Assembly: GCA_012513595.1 (NCBI GenBank) | Contig: JAAZBY010000430.1 | Coordinates: forward strand, 1 to 10,757 | Direction of reading: 5' to 3' | Length of the DNA stretch: 10,757 nucleotides | DNA from: Chloroflexota bacterium | GTDB lineage: Bacteria > Chloroflexota > Anaerolineae > UBA1429 | In this document: positions 1 to 6,234 of the stretch, piece after piece | Layout of the letters: each line of letters opens with the position of its first letter | How positions within the stretch are numbered: the stretch's first letter is position 1 | Translations under genes and position numbers: made by a program | The notes under the pieces: generated by a model | The model's input: only the letters and a program-made list of their open reading frames with translations | Told to the model about the DNA's origin: nothing | Database searches by the model: none

Positions 1-498
1 TGCGCCTGCTGCCCGGTGGCGGCGTGGTGCCTGGCGCACGGCCGGGGCACTGAGGAGGCCCGCCCGATGCGCGCGCCGAAGCGCCCGGTGCCCACGCGCA
101 GCATGGCCGCCGCCTACTGCCTGGAGGAGCGAGAGGAGGGGGCCCTGCGGCTGCTCCTGGTGCGGCGCAGGCCCGTGGGCCTCCTGGGCGGCCTGTGGGA
201 GCTGCCGGGCACCGAGCTGGCCCCCCAGGAGCCACCCGCGCGGGCCCTTGAGCAACTGCTCAGGGACGATCTGGGGCTCGAGGCCGTAGTTGGCGAGAGG
301 CTGGGCGCCGTCCAGCACGCCTACAGCCACTTCCGGGTGCAGGTGGGGCTGTACCGCTGCCGGGCCGCCGGGCGCCCGCGGGTACAGGGACAGTGGGACG
401 GGGCCCGCTTCGTCACCGCCGTCGAGCTCGCCGACCTGGGCCTTACCGGGGTCACGGCCAAGGCCCTGGCGCGGCTCGGCTGGCCCCCGGCGTCCTAG
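1..498 (+). CDS. mutY: A/G-specific adenine DNA glycosylase MutY, C-terminal part (5' end outside window)
   Basis: MutY removes adenine mispaired with 8-oxoguanine in base excision repair. The frame is open from base 1. The first ten residues hold cysteines at 1, 4 and 10 (C-x2-C-x5-C), matching the last three ligands of the MutY [4Fe-4S] cluster (C-x6-C-x2-C-x5-C), so the catalytic HhH-GPD domain lies off the left edge. After a linker comes the Nudix-like 8-oxoG-recognition domain: a strand with LLLVRRRP followed by GLLGGLWELPG, a degenerate Nudix helix (ALEQLLRDDLGLE) without the hydrolase REx-EE pattern, and HAYSHF around residue 109, equivalent to the MutY FSH loop that reads 8-oxoG. The GTG at 16 is internal, not the start, because the iron-sulfur motif precedes it. 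The stop TAG (496-498) overlaps the stop of the convergent lyase gene. A stand-alone Nudix hydrolase is the alternative, but the cysteines argue against it. Confidence 0.9.
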   Translation, partial: CACCPVAAWCLAHGRGTEEARPMRAPKRPVPTRSMAAAYCLEEREEGALRLLLVRRRPVGLLGGLWELPGTELAPQEPPARALEQLLRDDLGLEAVVGERLGAVQHAYSHFRVQVGLYRCRAAGRPRVQGQWDGARFVTAVELADLGLTGVTAKALARLGWPPAS

Positions 499-1892
499 AG
501 GTCCTGCCCGGGGATGCCTGGCTCTGTCATGGCCACGGGATCGAGCACCTCGGCGAGCTGAACGGCAGAGAGATAGCCCTTCTCCAGCGCCACCTGGCCG
601 AGCGACACGCCGCGGGCCAGCGCCTCTTGGGCCACCTTGGCGGCCGCCGCGTAGCCGATGTAGGCGTTGAGGGCCGTGGCCAGCCCCATGCTGTGTTCGA
701 CGTAGGTCCGGCAGCGCTCGGCGTTGGCCGTAATGCCCGGCACACACCGCTCGGTAAAGACGCGCACTCCGTTGGCCAGCACCTCGAGCGACTGCAGCAG
801 GTTGAAGGCCATGATCGGCATCATCACGTTGAGCTCCAGCTGCCCGGCCTGGGCGCTCAACATCAGCGTGGTGTCATTGCCGATGACGTGGAAGCAGACC
901 ATGTTCAGCATCTCGGGCATGGCCGGGTTCACCTTACCGGGCATGATAGACGAGCCGGGTTGCACCGCCGGCAAAGAGATCTCGGCCAGGCCGGTGGTGG
1001 GCCCGGAGGAGAGCAGCCGCAGGTCGTTGGCGATGCGCGTGAGCGTCACGGCCAGCGTGCGCAGGGCGGCCGAGAGGTCCAGGAAGTCGGCCGTGCTCTG
1101 CATCGACTCGAACATGTTGCCCGACGAGCGGAAGGGGCTGCCCGTCAGCTCGGCGATGCGGGAAACCATGGCCTCATGGTAGCGCGGGTGGCAGTTCAGG
1201 CCGGTGCCGGCGGCCGTCCCGCCGATCCCCAGGCGGCGGATCTGGTCCGCACTGCGGGCGATTCTGTCGCGATCGAGGCGCACGGCCGCGGCGTAACCGC
1301 CGAACTCCTGCCCGAGGCGGATCGGCACGGCATCCTGCAGGTGGGTGCGGGCTGACTTGAGCACGCCGTCGAACTCTTGGGCCTTGTCTTGCAGGGCGCG
1401 GACGAGATCGTCGACCACGGCCAGCAGCCGGGCCGTCTGCGCGTCGGCCGCCACGCGGATCACCGTGGGGATCACGTCGTTGGTGGATTGGCCCATGTTC
1501 ACGTGGTCGTTGGGGTGCACGGGACGGTACTCGCCGCGGCGCCCGCCGAGGGCCTCGTTGGCCAGGTTGGCGAGGACCTCGTTGGCGTTCATGTTGTGTG
1601 ACGTGCCGGCCCCGGCCTGGAAGGGGTCCACCAGGAACTGATCGCGATAGCGGCCGGCCATGATCTCGCTGGCGGCCGCGGCAATGGCGCCCGCGCGGGG
1701 TGCGTCGAGAAGCCCGAGGGACATGTTCACCTCGGCGGCGGCACGCTTGACCAGGCCCGTGGCCCACAGGTAAGGCTCCGACTGCCGCAGGCCACTGATG
1801 GGAAAGTTGTCGATGGCGCGCTGCGTCTGGGCGCCCCACAGGGCGTCCTCGGGGACCTGTACCTGACCCAGGGAATCCGTCTCGATGCGCAT
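495..1892 (-). CDS. aspA: Aspartate ammonia-lyase (aspartase/fumarase class II superfamily)
   Basis: 465 aa, full length for the family. Aspartase reversibly splits L-aspartate into fumarate and ammonia, in the cytoplasm, as a homotetramer. Superfamily signature GSSIMPGKVNP is at residues 313-323, with the catalytic-base serine in the SS loop. Other active-site blocks are GAGTSHNMNANEV (94-106), HPNDHVNMGQSTND (126-139) and RTHLQDAVP (182-190). Aspartase is preferred over fumarase because the first block reads GTSxNMNANEV (fumarases usually GTQ/SNMNVNEV), the stretch after the signature reads VCFHVIGNDTT...AGQLELNVM, and the C-terminus ends DPVAMTEPGIPGQDL, close to Bacillus AnsB as I remember it. 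Some residues (IGGTAAGTGLNCHP) are shared with fumarases, so fumarase activity cannot be excluded. The ATG at 1892 is preceded by a G-rich stretch (GGGGGGA) about 5 bases upstream as a plausible ribosome site. It lies downstream of the tRNA-Leu unit on the same strand, with no clear promoter of its own. Confidence 0.85.
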   Translation of the reverse strand: MRIETDSLGQVQVPEDALWGAQTQRAIDNFPISGLRQSEPYLWATGLVKRAAAEVNMSLGLLDAPRAGAIAAAASEIMAGRYRDQFLVDPFQAGAGTSHNMNANEVLANLANEALGGRRGEYRPVHPNDHVNMGQSTNDVIPTVIRVAADAQTARLLAVVDDLVRALQDKAQEFDGVLKSARTHLQDAVPIRLGQEFGGYAAAVRLDRDRIARSADQIRRLGIGGTAAGTGLNCHPRYHEAMVSRIAELTGSPFRSSGNMFESMQSTADFLDLSAALRTLAVTLTRIANDLRLLSSGPTTGLAEISLPAVQPGSSIMPGKVNPAMPEMLNMVCFHVIGNDTTLMLSAQAGQLELNVMMPIMAFNLLQSLEVLANGVRVFTERCVPGITANAERCRTYVEHSMGLATALNAYIGYAAAAKVAQEALARGVSLGQVALEKGYLSAVQLAEVLDPVAMTEPGIPGQDL

Positions 1893-1977
1893 GCGTTCCC
1901 CCCGTAACGGTGGCCGGGCAGCGCCACGGCGTCGCGCGGGCCGCCCGAAAGCGTTGGAGCGTTGGAGTGCGGAAAGG

Positions 1978-2006
1978 AAAAACCCCAGTTAGCAACTAAC
2001 TGGGGG
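1978..2006 (-). terminator. Intrinsic terminator of the tRNA-Leu unit
   Basis: A perfect 10-bp inverted repeat (CCCCAGTTAG at 1983-1992 and CTAACTGGGG at 1996-2005) encloses a 3-base loop. Read on the minus strand, the hairpin is followed by TTTTT (1982-1978) and a pyrimidine-rich tail, the classic Rho-independent form. It begins 9 bases after the tRNA 3' end. The plus-strand side has no T-run, so it acts in the tRNA direction and would insulate, or attenuate read-through into, the downstream lyase gene. Confidence 0.9.
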
Positions 2007-2014
2007 TGAGCCTG

Positions 2015-2098
2015 TGCCGAGGGGGGGATTTGAACCCCCATGGGTTATTACCCACTACGCCCTGAACGTAGCGCGTCTGCCGATTCCGCCACCTCGGC
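2015..2098 (-). tRNA. tRNA-Leu (anticodon CAG)
   Basis: 84-nt class II tRNA. The acceptor stem GCCGAGG/CCTCGGC is perfectly paired, with discriminator A at 2015. The D-arm region reads TGGCGGAATCGGCAGACGCG, the usual bacterial tRNA-Leu form. The anticodon stem CTACG/CGTAG encloses the loop TTCAGGG, giving anticodon CAG (2064-2062), which reads CUG. The long variable arm TGGGT-AATA-ACCCA is diagnostic of the Leu/Ser/Tyr class. The T-arm is GGGGG-TTCAAAT-CCCCC. The 3' CCA is not encoded (the next bases read CAG), so CCA must be added enzymatically. It is flanked by its own promoter and terminator. Confidence 0.97.
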
Positions 2099-2109
2099 TC
2101 ACGGGCGAG

Positions 2110-2138
2110 ATCATACCACGGCCTCCCTGGCCTGTCAA
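2110..2138 (-). promoter_or_regulatory. Sigma-70-type promoter of tRNA-Leu
   Basis: On the minus strand a perfect -35 box TTGACA (2138-2133) is separated by exactly 17 bases from the -10 box TATGAT (2115-2110), one base from consensus. Transcription would start near 2103, only about 5 bases before the mature tRNA 5' end. The strength of the boxes fits a stable-RNA gene. Confidence 0.88.
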
Positions 2139-2276
2139 ATGCCGAAATCCAGCGTTGCGGGGAGTGTGGGCCGCGCGTCTCCCTTCCCCGGCGCCCAGCA
2201 ATCCAGACACGGGGTCATCGCGGTCTGGTGTCCGGCCACGTCGGCCCGCCCCCGGGATCGCTGAGACAAGATCGAC

Positions 2277-2376
2277 AGGATACACAGGATTCGCAGGATC
2301 GGAGGTACGGTCACCTCTGTCTTGAACACACCTATCTCTGCAGCAGTCCTCAAATCCTGTCAGTCCTGTGAATCCT
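2277..2376. repeat. Imperfect inverted repeat of AGGAT-type units in the intergenic region
   Basis: The left arm (2277-2300) contains AGGAT three times at a spacing of about 9-10 bases (starting 2277, 2286, 2295). The right arm (2353-2376) is its inverted counterpart: aligned as reverse complements, the two 24-base arms match at 19 positions. The 52-base centre contains a small hairpin (GAGGT 2302-2306 with ACCTC 2313-2317). The segment is less GC-rich than its surroundings. It looks like the short intergenic 'acaggat' repeats I recall from several environmental phyla; function is unknown. It lies between the divergent tRNA-Leu and serS promoters and upstream of both transcripts. The rest of 2139-2426 shows no gene; a 6-bp inverted repeat (CCAGAC 2203-2208 / GTCTGG 2223-2228) is the only other structure I see. 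Confidence 0.7.
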
Positions 2377-2426
2377 TCTTCTCTTCCCCTCCCAGGGTCG
2401 CACGCGGTTTGAGGCGGCGACGGCAG

Positions 2427-2455
2427 TTGACGCGGCGGCCAAGCCGTACTATGAT
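2427..2455 (+). promoter_or_regulatory. Sigma-70-type promoter of the serS T-box transcript
   Basis: A -35 box TTGACG (2427-2432) and a -10 box TATGAT (2450-2455) are separated by exactly 17 bases. The predicted start, near 2461-2463, coincides with the first base-paired nucleotides of T-box stem I (2463 onward), which supports both calls. The divergent tRNA-Leu promoter has the same -10 hexamer and the same spacing. Confidence 0.85.
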
Positions 2456-2462
2456 GCCCTTA

Positions 2463-2749
2463 CATAGCTCAATGGCAACGACGGAGACAAGTAGCAGGCG
2501 TCTGGCCATCCAGAGAGCGGCCGACGGTGGGAAGGCCGCAGGCAGGGGCTGCGAAATCCACTCCCGAGCTGTGCGCGAGAGGGCCGCCGTGAGGCGGGCC
2601 ACCAAGCGCGTCCGGCTGGCTCCCGTTAGCGAGCCCGCCCCCGTCGGGGGGCAGCGAGGCCGTGCCTCCGCAAGGCGCATGGCGAACCGAGGTGGTACCA
2701 CGAGATCAGGCGCTCTCGTCCTCCGGGATGAGGAGCGCCTTGTGTTATC
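2463..2749 (+). ncRNA. T-box riboswitch controlling serS (serine, UCC specifier)
   Basis: The leader RNA senses uncharged tRNA-Ser and prevents termination upstream of serS. Visible parts, in order: stem I base CATAGCTC (2463-2470) with GAGCTGTG (2566-2573); GGAGACAAGTA on the 5' side of the specifier loop (AAGTA 2489-2493); AGAGAGC (2512-2518) and a terminal hairpin GCGGCC/GGCCGC (2517-2522, 2534-2539); 3' side of the specifier loop GAA-A-TCC-A, so the specifier is TCC (Ser) at 2557-2559. A stem IIA/B-like stretch (CCCGTTAGCGAGCC) follows. The antiterminator pairs GAGG (2689-2692) with CCTC (2720-2723) and ACG with CGT around the TGGT bulge (2693-2696) that binds the tRNA NCCA end. This excludes the terminator hairpin. 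The fourth bulge base is T, which would pair with a discriminator A, or with the usual tRNA-Ser G by wobble. The serS gene immediately downstream agrees with the specifier. Confidence 0.93.
2708..2749 (+). terminator. T-box terminator hairpin before serS
   Basis: AGGCGCTC (2708-2715) pairs with GAGCGCCT (2733-2740). Inside it TCGTCC pairs with GGATGA (one G-U), closed by a TCCG loop, with one bulged G at 2732. The tail TTGTGTTAT (2741-2749 region) is a weak U-tract. Bases 2717-2723 are shared with the antiterminator, so the two structures exclude each other, as expected for transcriptional attenuation. Confidence 0.85.
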
Positions 2750-2792
2750 CCCTGGCCGGAGAGCCCGCCGGGCGAAGGAAGGAGTTCGCAGA

Positions 2793-4061
2793 ATGATCGA
2801 TCTGGCGTACATCCGTGAGCATGCCGACGAGATCAAGGCCGCGCTGGTGGCTCTGAACGCCCAGGCGCCCATCGACGAGATCATCGCCCTCGACGAGCGG
2901 CGCCGCACGCTGCTGGCCGAGGTGGAGACGCTGCGGGCGCGCCGCAACGCCGTGTCCAAAGAGATCCCGCGGATGAAGGACAAGGACGCCAAGCAGGGCC
3001 TCATCGCAGAGATGCGCGGCGTCGGCGAGAGCATCAAGGCCCTGGAAGAGGCCCTGACCCCCGTGCAGGAGCGGCTAGATGCGGCCCTCTTTGAGGTGCC
3101 CAACATGCCCGACGAGAGCGTGCCCGTCGGCCCCGACGAGACCCACAACATCGTCGTCCGCGAGGAGGGGGAGCGCCCCGCCCTGGCCTTCACGCCCAAG
3201 CCGCACTGGGAGCTGGGCCCTGCCCTGGGCATCCTGGATTTCGAACGCGGCGTCAAGATCTCCGGGACGCGCTTCTACCTGCTCAAGGGGGAGGGCGCGC
3301 GGTTGCAGCGGGCCGTCATCGCCTATATGCTCGACGTGCACACCCGCCAGCACGGCTACACCGAGATCTACCCGCCCTACGTGGTGCGCCGCGAGTGCCT
3401 CTACGGCACGGGCCAGCTGCCCAAGTTCGCCGCCAACCAGTACTACGACGCGCAGGATGACCTGTGGCTCATCCCTACCGCCGAAGTGCCGGTGACCAAC
3501 ATGTACCGCGAGGAGATCTTGGACGAAGCGGCCCTGCCGATCTACCACGTGGCCTACTCGGCCTGCTTCCGCCGCGAGCAGATGTCGGCCGGGCGCGATA
3601 CCCGCGGGATCAAGCGTGGCCACCAGTTTGACAAGGTCGAGATGGTCAAGTTCGTGGCCCCCGAGACCTCGAACGACGAGCTGATGACCCTGCTCGACAA
3701 CGCCGAGGACATCTGCCGTGGCCTGGGCCTGCCGCACCGCGTGGTGCAGATGTGCACCGGAGACCTGAGCTTTACCGCGGCGGCCATGTATGACGTGGAG
3801 ATCTGGGCGGCGGGCTGCGAGGAGTGGCTCGAGGTCTCCTCGTGCAGCAATTTTAAGGACTTTCAGGCCCGGCGGGCCAACATCCGCTACCGCCCGACCG
3901 ACGGCGGGCGCCCGCAGTACGTGCACACGCTGAACGGCTCGGGCCTGGCGCTGCCGCGCGTGATGATCGGGATCATCGAGAACTATCAGCAGGCAGACGG
4001 CAGCGTCGTGGTGCCCGAGGCGCTGCGCCCCTACATGGGCGGGCTGGACGTAATCCGCTGA
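2793..4061 (+). CDS. serS: Seryl-tRNA synthetase
   Basis: 422 aa, normal length. This cytoplasmic class II synthetase charges tRNA-Ser (and tRNA-Sec where present) with serine using ATP. Residues about 33-100 form the long charged coiled-coil arm that grips the tRNA-Ser variable arm. The catalytic core shows TAEVP (229-233, serine-binding TxE loop), motif 2 FRREQMSAGRDTRG (259-272), and motif 3 NGSGLALPRVMIGIIENYQ (381-399) with its conserved arginine at 389, followed by the usual bacterial end VVVPEALRPYMGG. The ATG at 2793 is chosen because AAGGAG lies 8 bases upstream and the protein begins MIDLAYIREH, the normal family N-terminus. The reading frame stays open back to 2322, but that part is the T-box leader and promoter region, not protein. 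Expression should rise when serine charging falls. Confidence 0.98.
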   Translation: MIDLAYIREHADEIKAALVALNAQAPIDEIIALDERRRTLLAEVETLRARRNAVSKEIPRMKDKDAKQGLIAEMRGVGESIKALEEALTPVQERLDAALFEVPNMPDESVPVGPDETHNIVVREEGERPALAFTPKPHWELGPALGILDFERGVKISGTRFYLLKGEGARLQRAVIAYMLDVHTRQHGYTEIYPPYVVRRECLYGTGQLPKFAANQYYDAQDDLWLIPTAEVPVTNMYREEILDEAALPIYHVAYSACFRREQMSAGRDTRGIKRGHQFDKVEMVKFVAPETSNDELMTLLDNAEDICRGLGLPHRVVQMCTGDLSFTAAAMYDVEIWAAGCEEWLEVSSCSNFKDFQARRANIRYRPTDGGRPQYVHTLNGSGLALPRVMIGIIENYQQADGSVVVPEALRPYMGGLDVIR

Positions 4062-4088
4062 CCCGTGCCCCCACAGGCCGGGAGGGTG

Positions 4089-4121
4089 CGGGCGCCGACG
4101 GCGAGAGCGCGTCGGCGCCCG
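4089..4121 (+). terminator. Strong GC-rich hairpin after serS (possible terminator, no T-tract)
   Basis: A perfect 12-bp inverted repeat, CGGGCGCCGACG (4089-4100) and CGTCGGCGCCCG (4110-4121), encloses a 9-base loop 27 bases after the serS stop. No T-run follows on either strand, so it is either a non-canonical terminator, a 3' end-stabilising or processing structure, or an attenuator between serS and the glycosyltransferase genes. A smaller hairpin (CGGGGC 4141-4146 / GCCCCG 4152-4157) follows just before the next ribosome site. Confidence 0.5.
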
Positions 4122-4174
4122 GCCCCGCACTGCCACTGGCCGGGGCGCGCTGCCCCGCGGCGACGAGGACCAAC

Positions 4175-6184
4175 GTGCGACGCATCCCAAGGCTTCTCCG
4201 CAATCCCCGCTGGGCGCTGGCCCTCATCGTCCTCCTGGCCGCGGTGCTGCGCCTGGTGGCGATCGACCGCCTGCCCCCCGGCCTCTACCACGACGAGGCC
4301 TACAACGGCCTGGACGCCTTGAACGTCCTGCGTGGCGAGACCCCCCTGTTCTTTGAGGCCAACAACGGCCGCGAGCCGCTCTTTATCTACCTGACCGCGC
4401 TGAGCGTGGGGCTGTTGGGCCCCACGCCGGGGGCGCTGCGGGTGGTGGCTGCCCTGCTGGGCATACTCACGATTCCGGCCACCTATTTTTTGGGGCGCAC
4501 CCTGTTCGGCACGCGTGCCGGGTTGCTAGCCGCCTTCCTGGCGGCCACCACAGTTTGGACGGTCAACCTCAGCCGTGTCGCCCTGCGGGCAGTGGCGGCC
4601 CCGCCGCTGGCCGCCGTGGCCCTGGCGCTCCTGTGGCAGGGGCTGGCTGAACGGCGCCGGGCCCTCATGGCCTGGGCCGGCCTGGCCTACGGCCTGCTCT
4701 TCTACACCTACCTGGCGGCGCGCTTTACGCCGGTGGCGCTGGGGCTGTTTCTGATCTACCTGGCGATCTGGCACCGTGAGCGCCTATGGCTGCGCGGCCT
4801 GCTGATCTTTGGGCTGGTGGCCGCGCTGGTGGCCGCCCCGCTGGGCGCCTACCTGCTGGTCCACGGGGAGGCCTTCGGCCGGGCCGGGCAGGTTGCGGTG
4901 TTCAACCCCGCCATCGGCGGCGCGAACCCCTGGCGGACGCTGGCGGCCCAGGCGCTCAGGACTGCCGGCGGGTTCTTCTGGCGGGGCGACTTTATCCCGC
5001 GGCACAACGTGCCACTGCGCCCGGTGTTCGACCCCCTCACGGCGGCGGCCTTGCTGGGCGGCGTCATTCTGGCTGGGGTGCGCTGGCGGCGCTCACCGGC
5101 CCACGCGCTGGTGCTGATCTGGGTGGTGGTCATGCTTCTGCCTACCGTCCTGGCGGAGGACGCGCCACACCTACTGCGCGCCTCGGGAGTGCTGCCGGTG
5201 CTCTTTCTGCTGCCGGCGCTGGGGCTCGGGGCGGCCTACGACTGGCTGCAGGCCCGCCGGCCCGGCGCCCTGGCGAAGGTCGGCGTGGGCGCGGTGCTCG
5301 TCTTCGGCGCGGTACAGGGCGGCTGGGCCTACGCCCGGCACCTGCACAGCCCGGCGGCCTACTACAACTTTGAGGCGGGGGCCACCGCCCTGGCCGCCGA
5401 CGTGAACGCCTTCGTCGGGGCCGGCTGGCAGGGGAGTGGGCTGGGCGTGCCCAAGCCCGCCGCCCCCGCCACAGGCCAAGACGCGCACCGGCCCCGTGCC
5501 TATGTGGCGCCGCGGCTGTGGCGGGATTGGGCCTCGCTCCGCTACCTCTGTGCACCGGCCGAGCAGGCCGGCCTGGTGAGTGCGGACCCGGCCTGGCCCG
5601 GCTTGGCCGAGGCCGGCGACGTGGCCCTCTTCCTGTGGCCCTTTGAGGACAACGGCGCGGCCTATGACCTGCTCCCTCCCGAGAGGCTGCTCATCGCCGA
5701 GGAGGGCGCCCTGGAGCGGGGCGATTTGGAGGCGGAGCCACGGCTCCTCTACGTCAGCCTGCGCTCGGCGCCCCTGGGCGGCCTCGCCCCCGGCGCACAG
5801 GCAGATGCACGCTGGGAGCAGGGGATCGACCTACTCGGCCATCGCACCGAGCGGCGCAGCGATGGGAGCCTGGTCGTCGACCTGTACTGGCGTGCCGGGC
5901 AGGATCTGCCCCGGGATTACACTGTCTTTGTTCACCTGTGGGAAGATGGTATACTTGTGGCCCAGCATGACGGGCCGGCGGCGGGGGGCTACTATGGCAC
6001 CGACCGCTGGCGACCGGGCGACGTCGTCCTGGATCGCCATGTGCTGGCGCCGTCGGAGGCCCTGGGTGACGGGGCCTACCAGGTGCGCGTGGGCCTGTAC
6101 TGGTGGGAGACGATGGAGCATCTCTCCCTCCTCGATGCGGCCGGCACCGTGACCCAAGATACGGCCTATACGCTTTTCGAATAG
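4175..6184 (+). CDS. GT39/ArnT-like GT-C membrane glycosyltransferase with C-terminal beta-sandwich domain
   Basis: 669 aa integral membrane protein. Proteins of this type transfer a sugar from a polyprenyl-phosphate sugar to an acceptor on the outer face of the membrane; donor and acceptor are unknown here. The N-terminus is a short basic stretch and a TM helix (about 13-30), followed by LPPGLYHDEAYNGLDA (33-48), the first extracytoplasmic loop where GT-C enzymes keep the catalytic acidic pair (DE at 40-41). About ten further hydrophobic segments run to residue 385. Residues 390-540 are a soluble extracytoplasmic part, and 548-668 look like a beta-sandwich (VVDLYWRAGQDLPRDYTVFVHLWEDG, then TDRWRPGDVVLDRHVL). 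The GTG start at 4175 is favoured by GAGGA at 4165-4169, five bases upstream, and by the basic N-terminus preceding TM1. It lies 113 bases after serS and 50 bases before the LysM gene, which suggests cotranscription with the latter. The exact GT family is from motif memory. Confidence 0.82.
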   Translation: MRRIPRLLRNPRWALALIVLLAAVLRLVAIDRLPPGLYHDEAYNGLDALNVLRGETPLFFEANNGREPLFIYLTALSVGLLGPTPGALRVVAALLGILTIPATYFLGRTLFGTRAGLLAAFLAATTVWTVNLSRVALRAVAAPPLAAVALALLWQGLAERRRALMAWAGLAYGLLFYTYLAARFTPVALGLFLIYLAIWHRERLWLRGLLIFGLVAALVAAPLGAYLLVHGEAFGRAGQVAVFNPAIGGANPWRTLAAQALRTAGGFFWRGDFIPRHNVPLRPVFDPLTAAALLGGVILAGVRWRRSPAHALVLIWVVVMLLPTVLAEDAPHLLRASGVLPVLFLLPALGLGAAYDWLQARRPGALAKVGVGAVLVFGAVQGGWAYARHLHSPAAYYNFEAGATALAADVNAFVGAGWQGSGLGVPKPAAPATGQDAHRPRAYVAPRLWRDWASLRYLCAPAEQAGLVSADPAWPGLAEAGDVALFLWPFEDNGAAYDLLPPERLLIAEEGALERGDLEAEPRLLYVSLRSAPLGGLAPGAQADARWEQGIDLLGHRTERRSDGSLVVDLYWRAGQDLPRDYTVFVHLWEDGILVAQHDGPAAGGYYGTDRWRPGDVVLDRHVLAPSEALGDGAYQVRVGLYWWETMEHLSLLDAAGTVTQDTAYTLFE

Positions 6185-6234
6185 CCCGACCCTCGCCAAT
6201 GTCCAGTGCTCATCTCACCCAGAAGGAGAGGCCC

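Noticed and set aside
16..498. Stand-alone Nudix hydrolase starting at GTG 16
   Set aside because: Three correctly spaced iron-sulfur cysteines precede and overlap this start in the same frame, and the Nudix box is degenerate; it is the MutY C-terminal domain.
393..1355. Long plus-strand open frame opposite the lyase gene
   Set aside because: Its composition (Arg/Gly/His-rich, no recognisable domain) is that of a GC-rich antisense shadow, while the minus-strand frame carries all aspartase motifs.
1952..1967. Tandem 8-base direct repeat (CGTTGGAG twice) between the lyase gene and the tRNA terminator
   Set aside because: Too short and isolated to support a function or a mobile-element footprint.
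2015..2098. tRNA-Leu as an integration (att) site
   Set aside because: No integrase gene, no duplicated tRNA 3' end and no island boundary are visible on either side in this window.
2274..2300. CRISPR-like array from the spaced AGGAT units
   Set aside because: Units are only about 9-10 bases apart with no unique 30-base spacers and no cas genes nearby.
5928..5955. Possible internal promoter (TTGTTC-16-TATACT) inside the first GT-C gene
   Set aside because: The -35 box is poor, the spacing is 16, and the site is within conserved coding sequence almost 280 bases before the LysM start; too weak to list as a feature.
6199..6234. Upstream in-frame ATG start for the LysM protein
   Set aside because: It lacks a ribosome site, adds 12 polar residues before the signal peptide, and the ATG at 6235 has a well-spaced GGAG.
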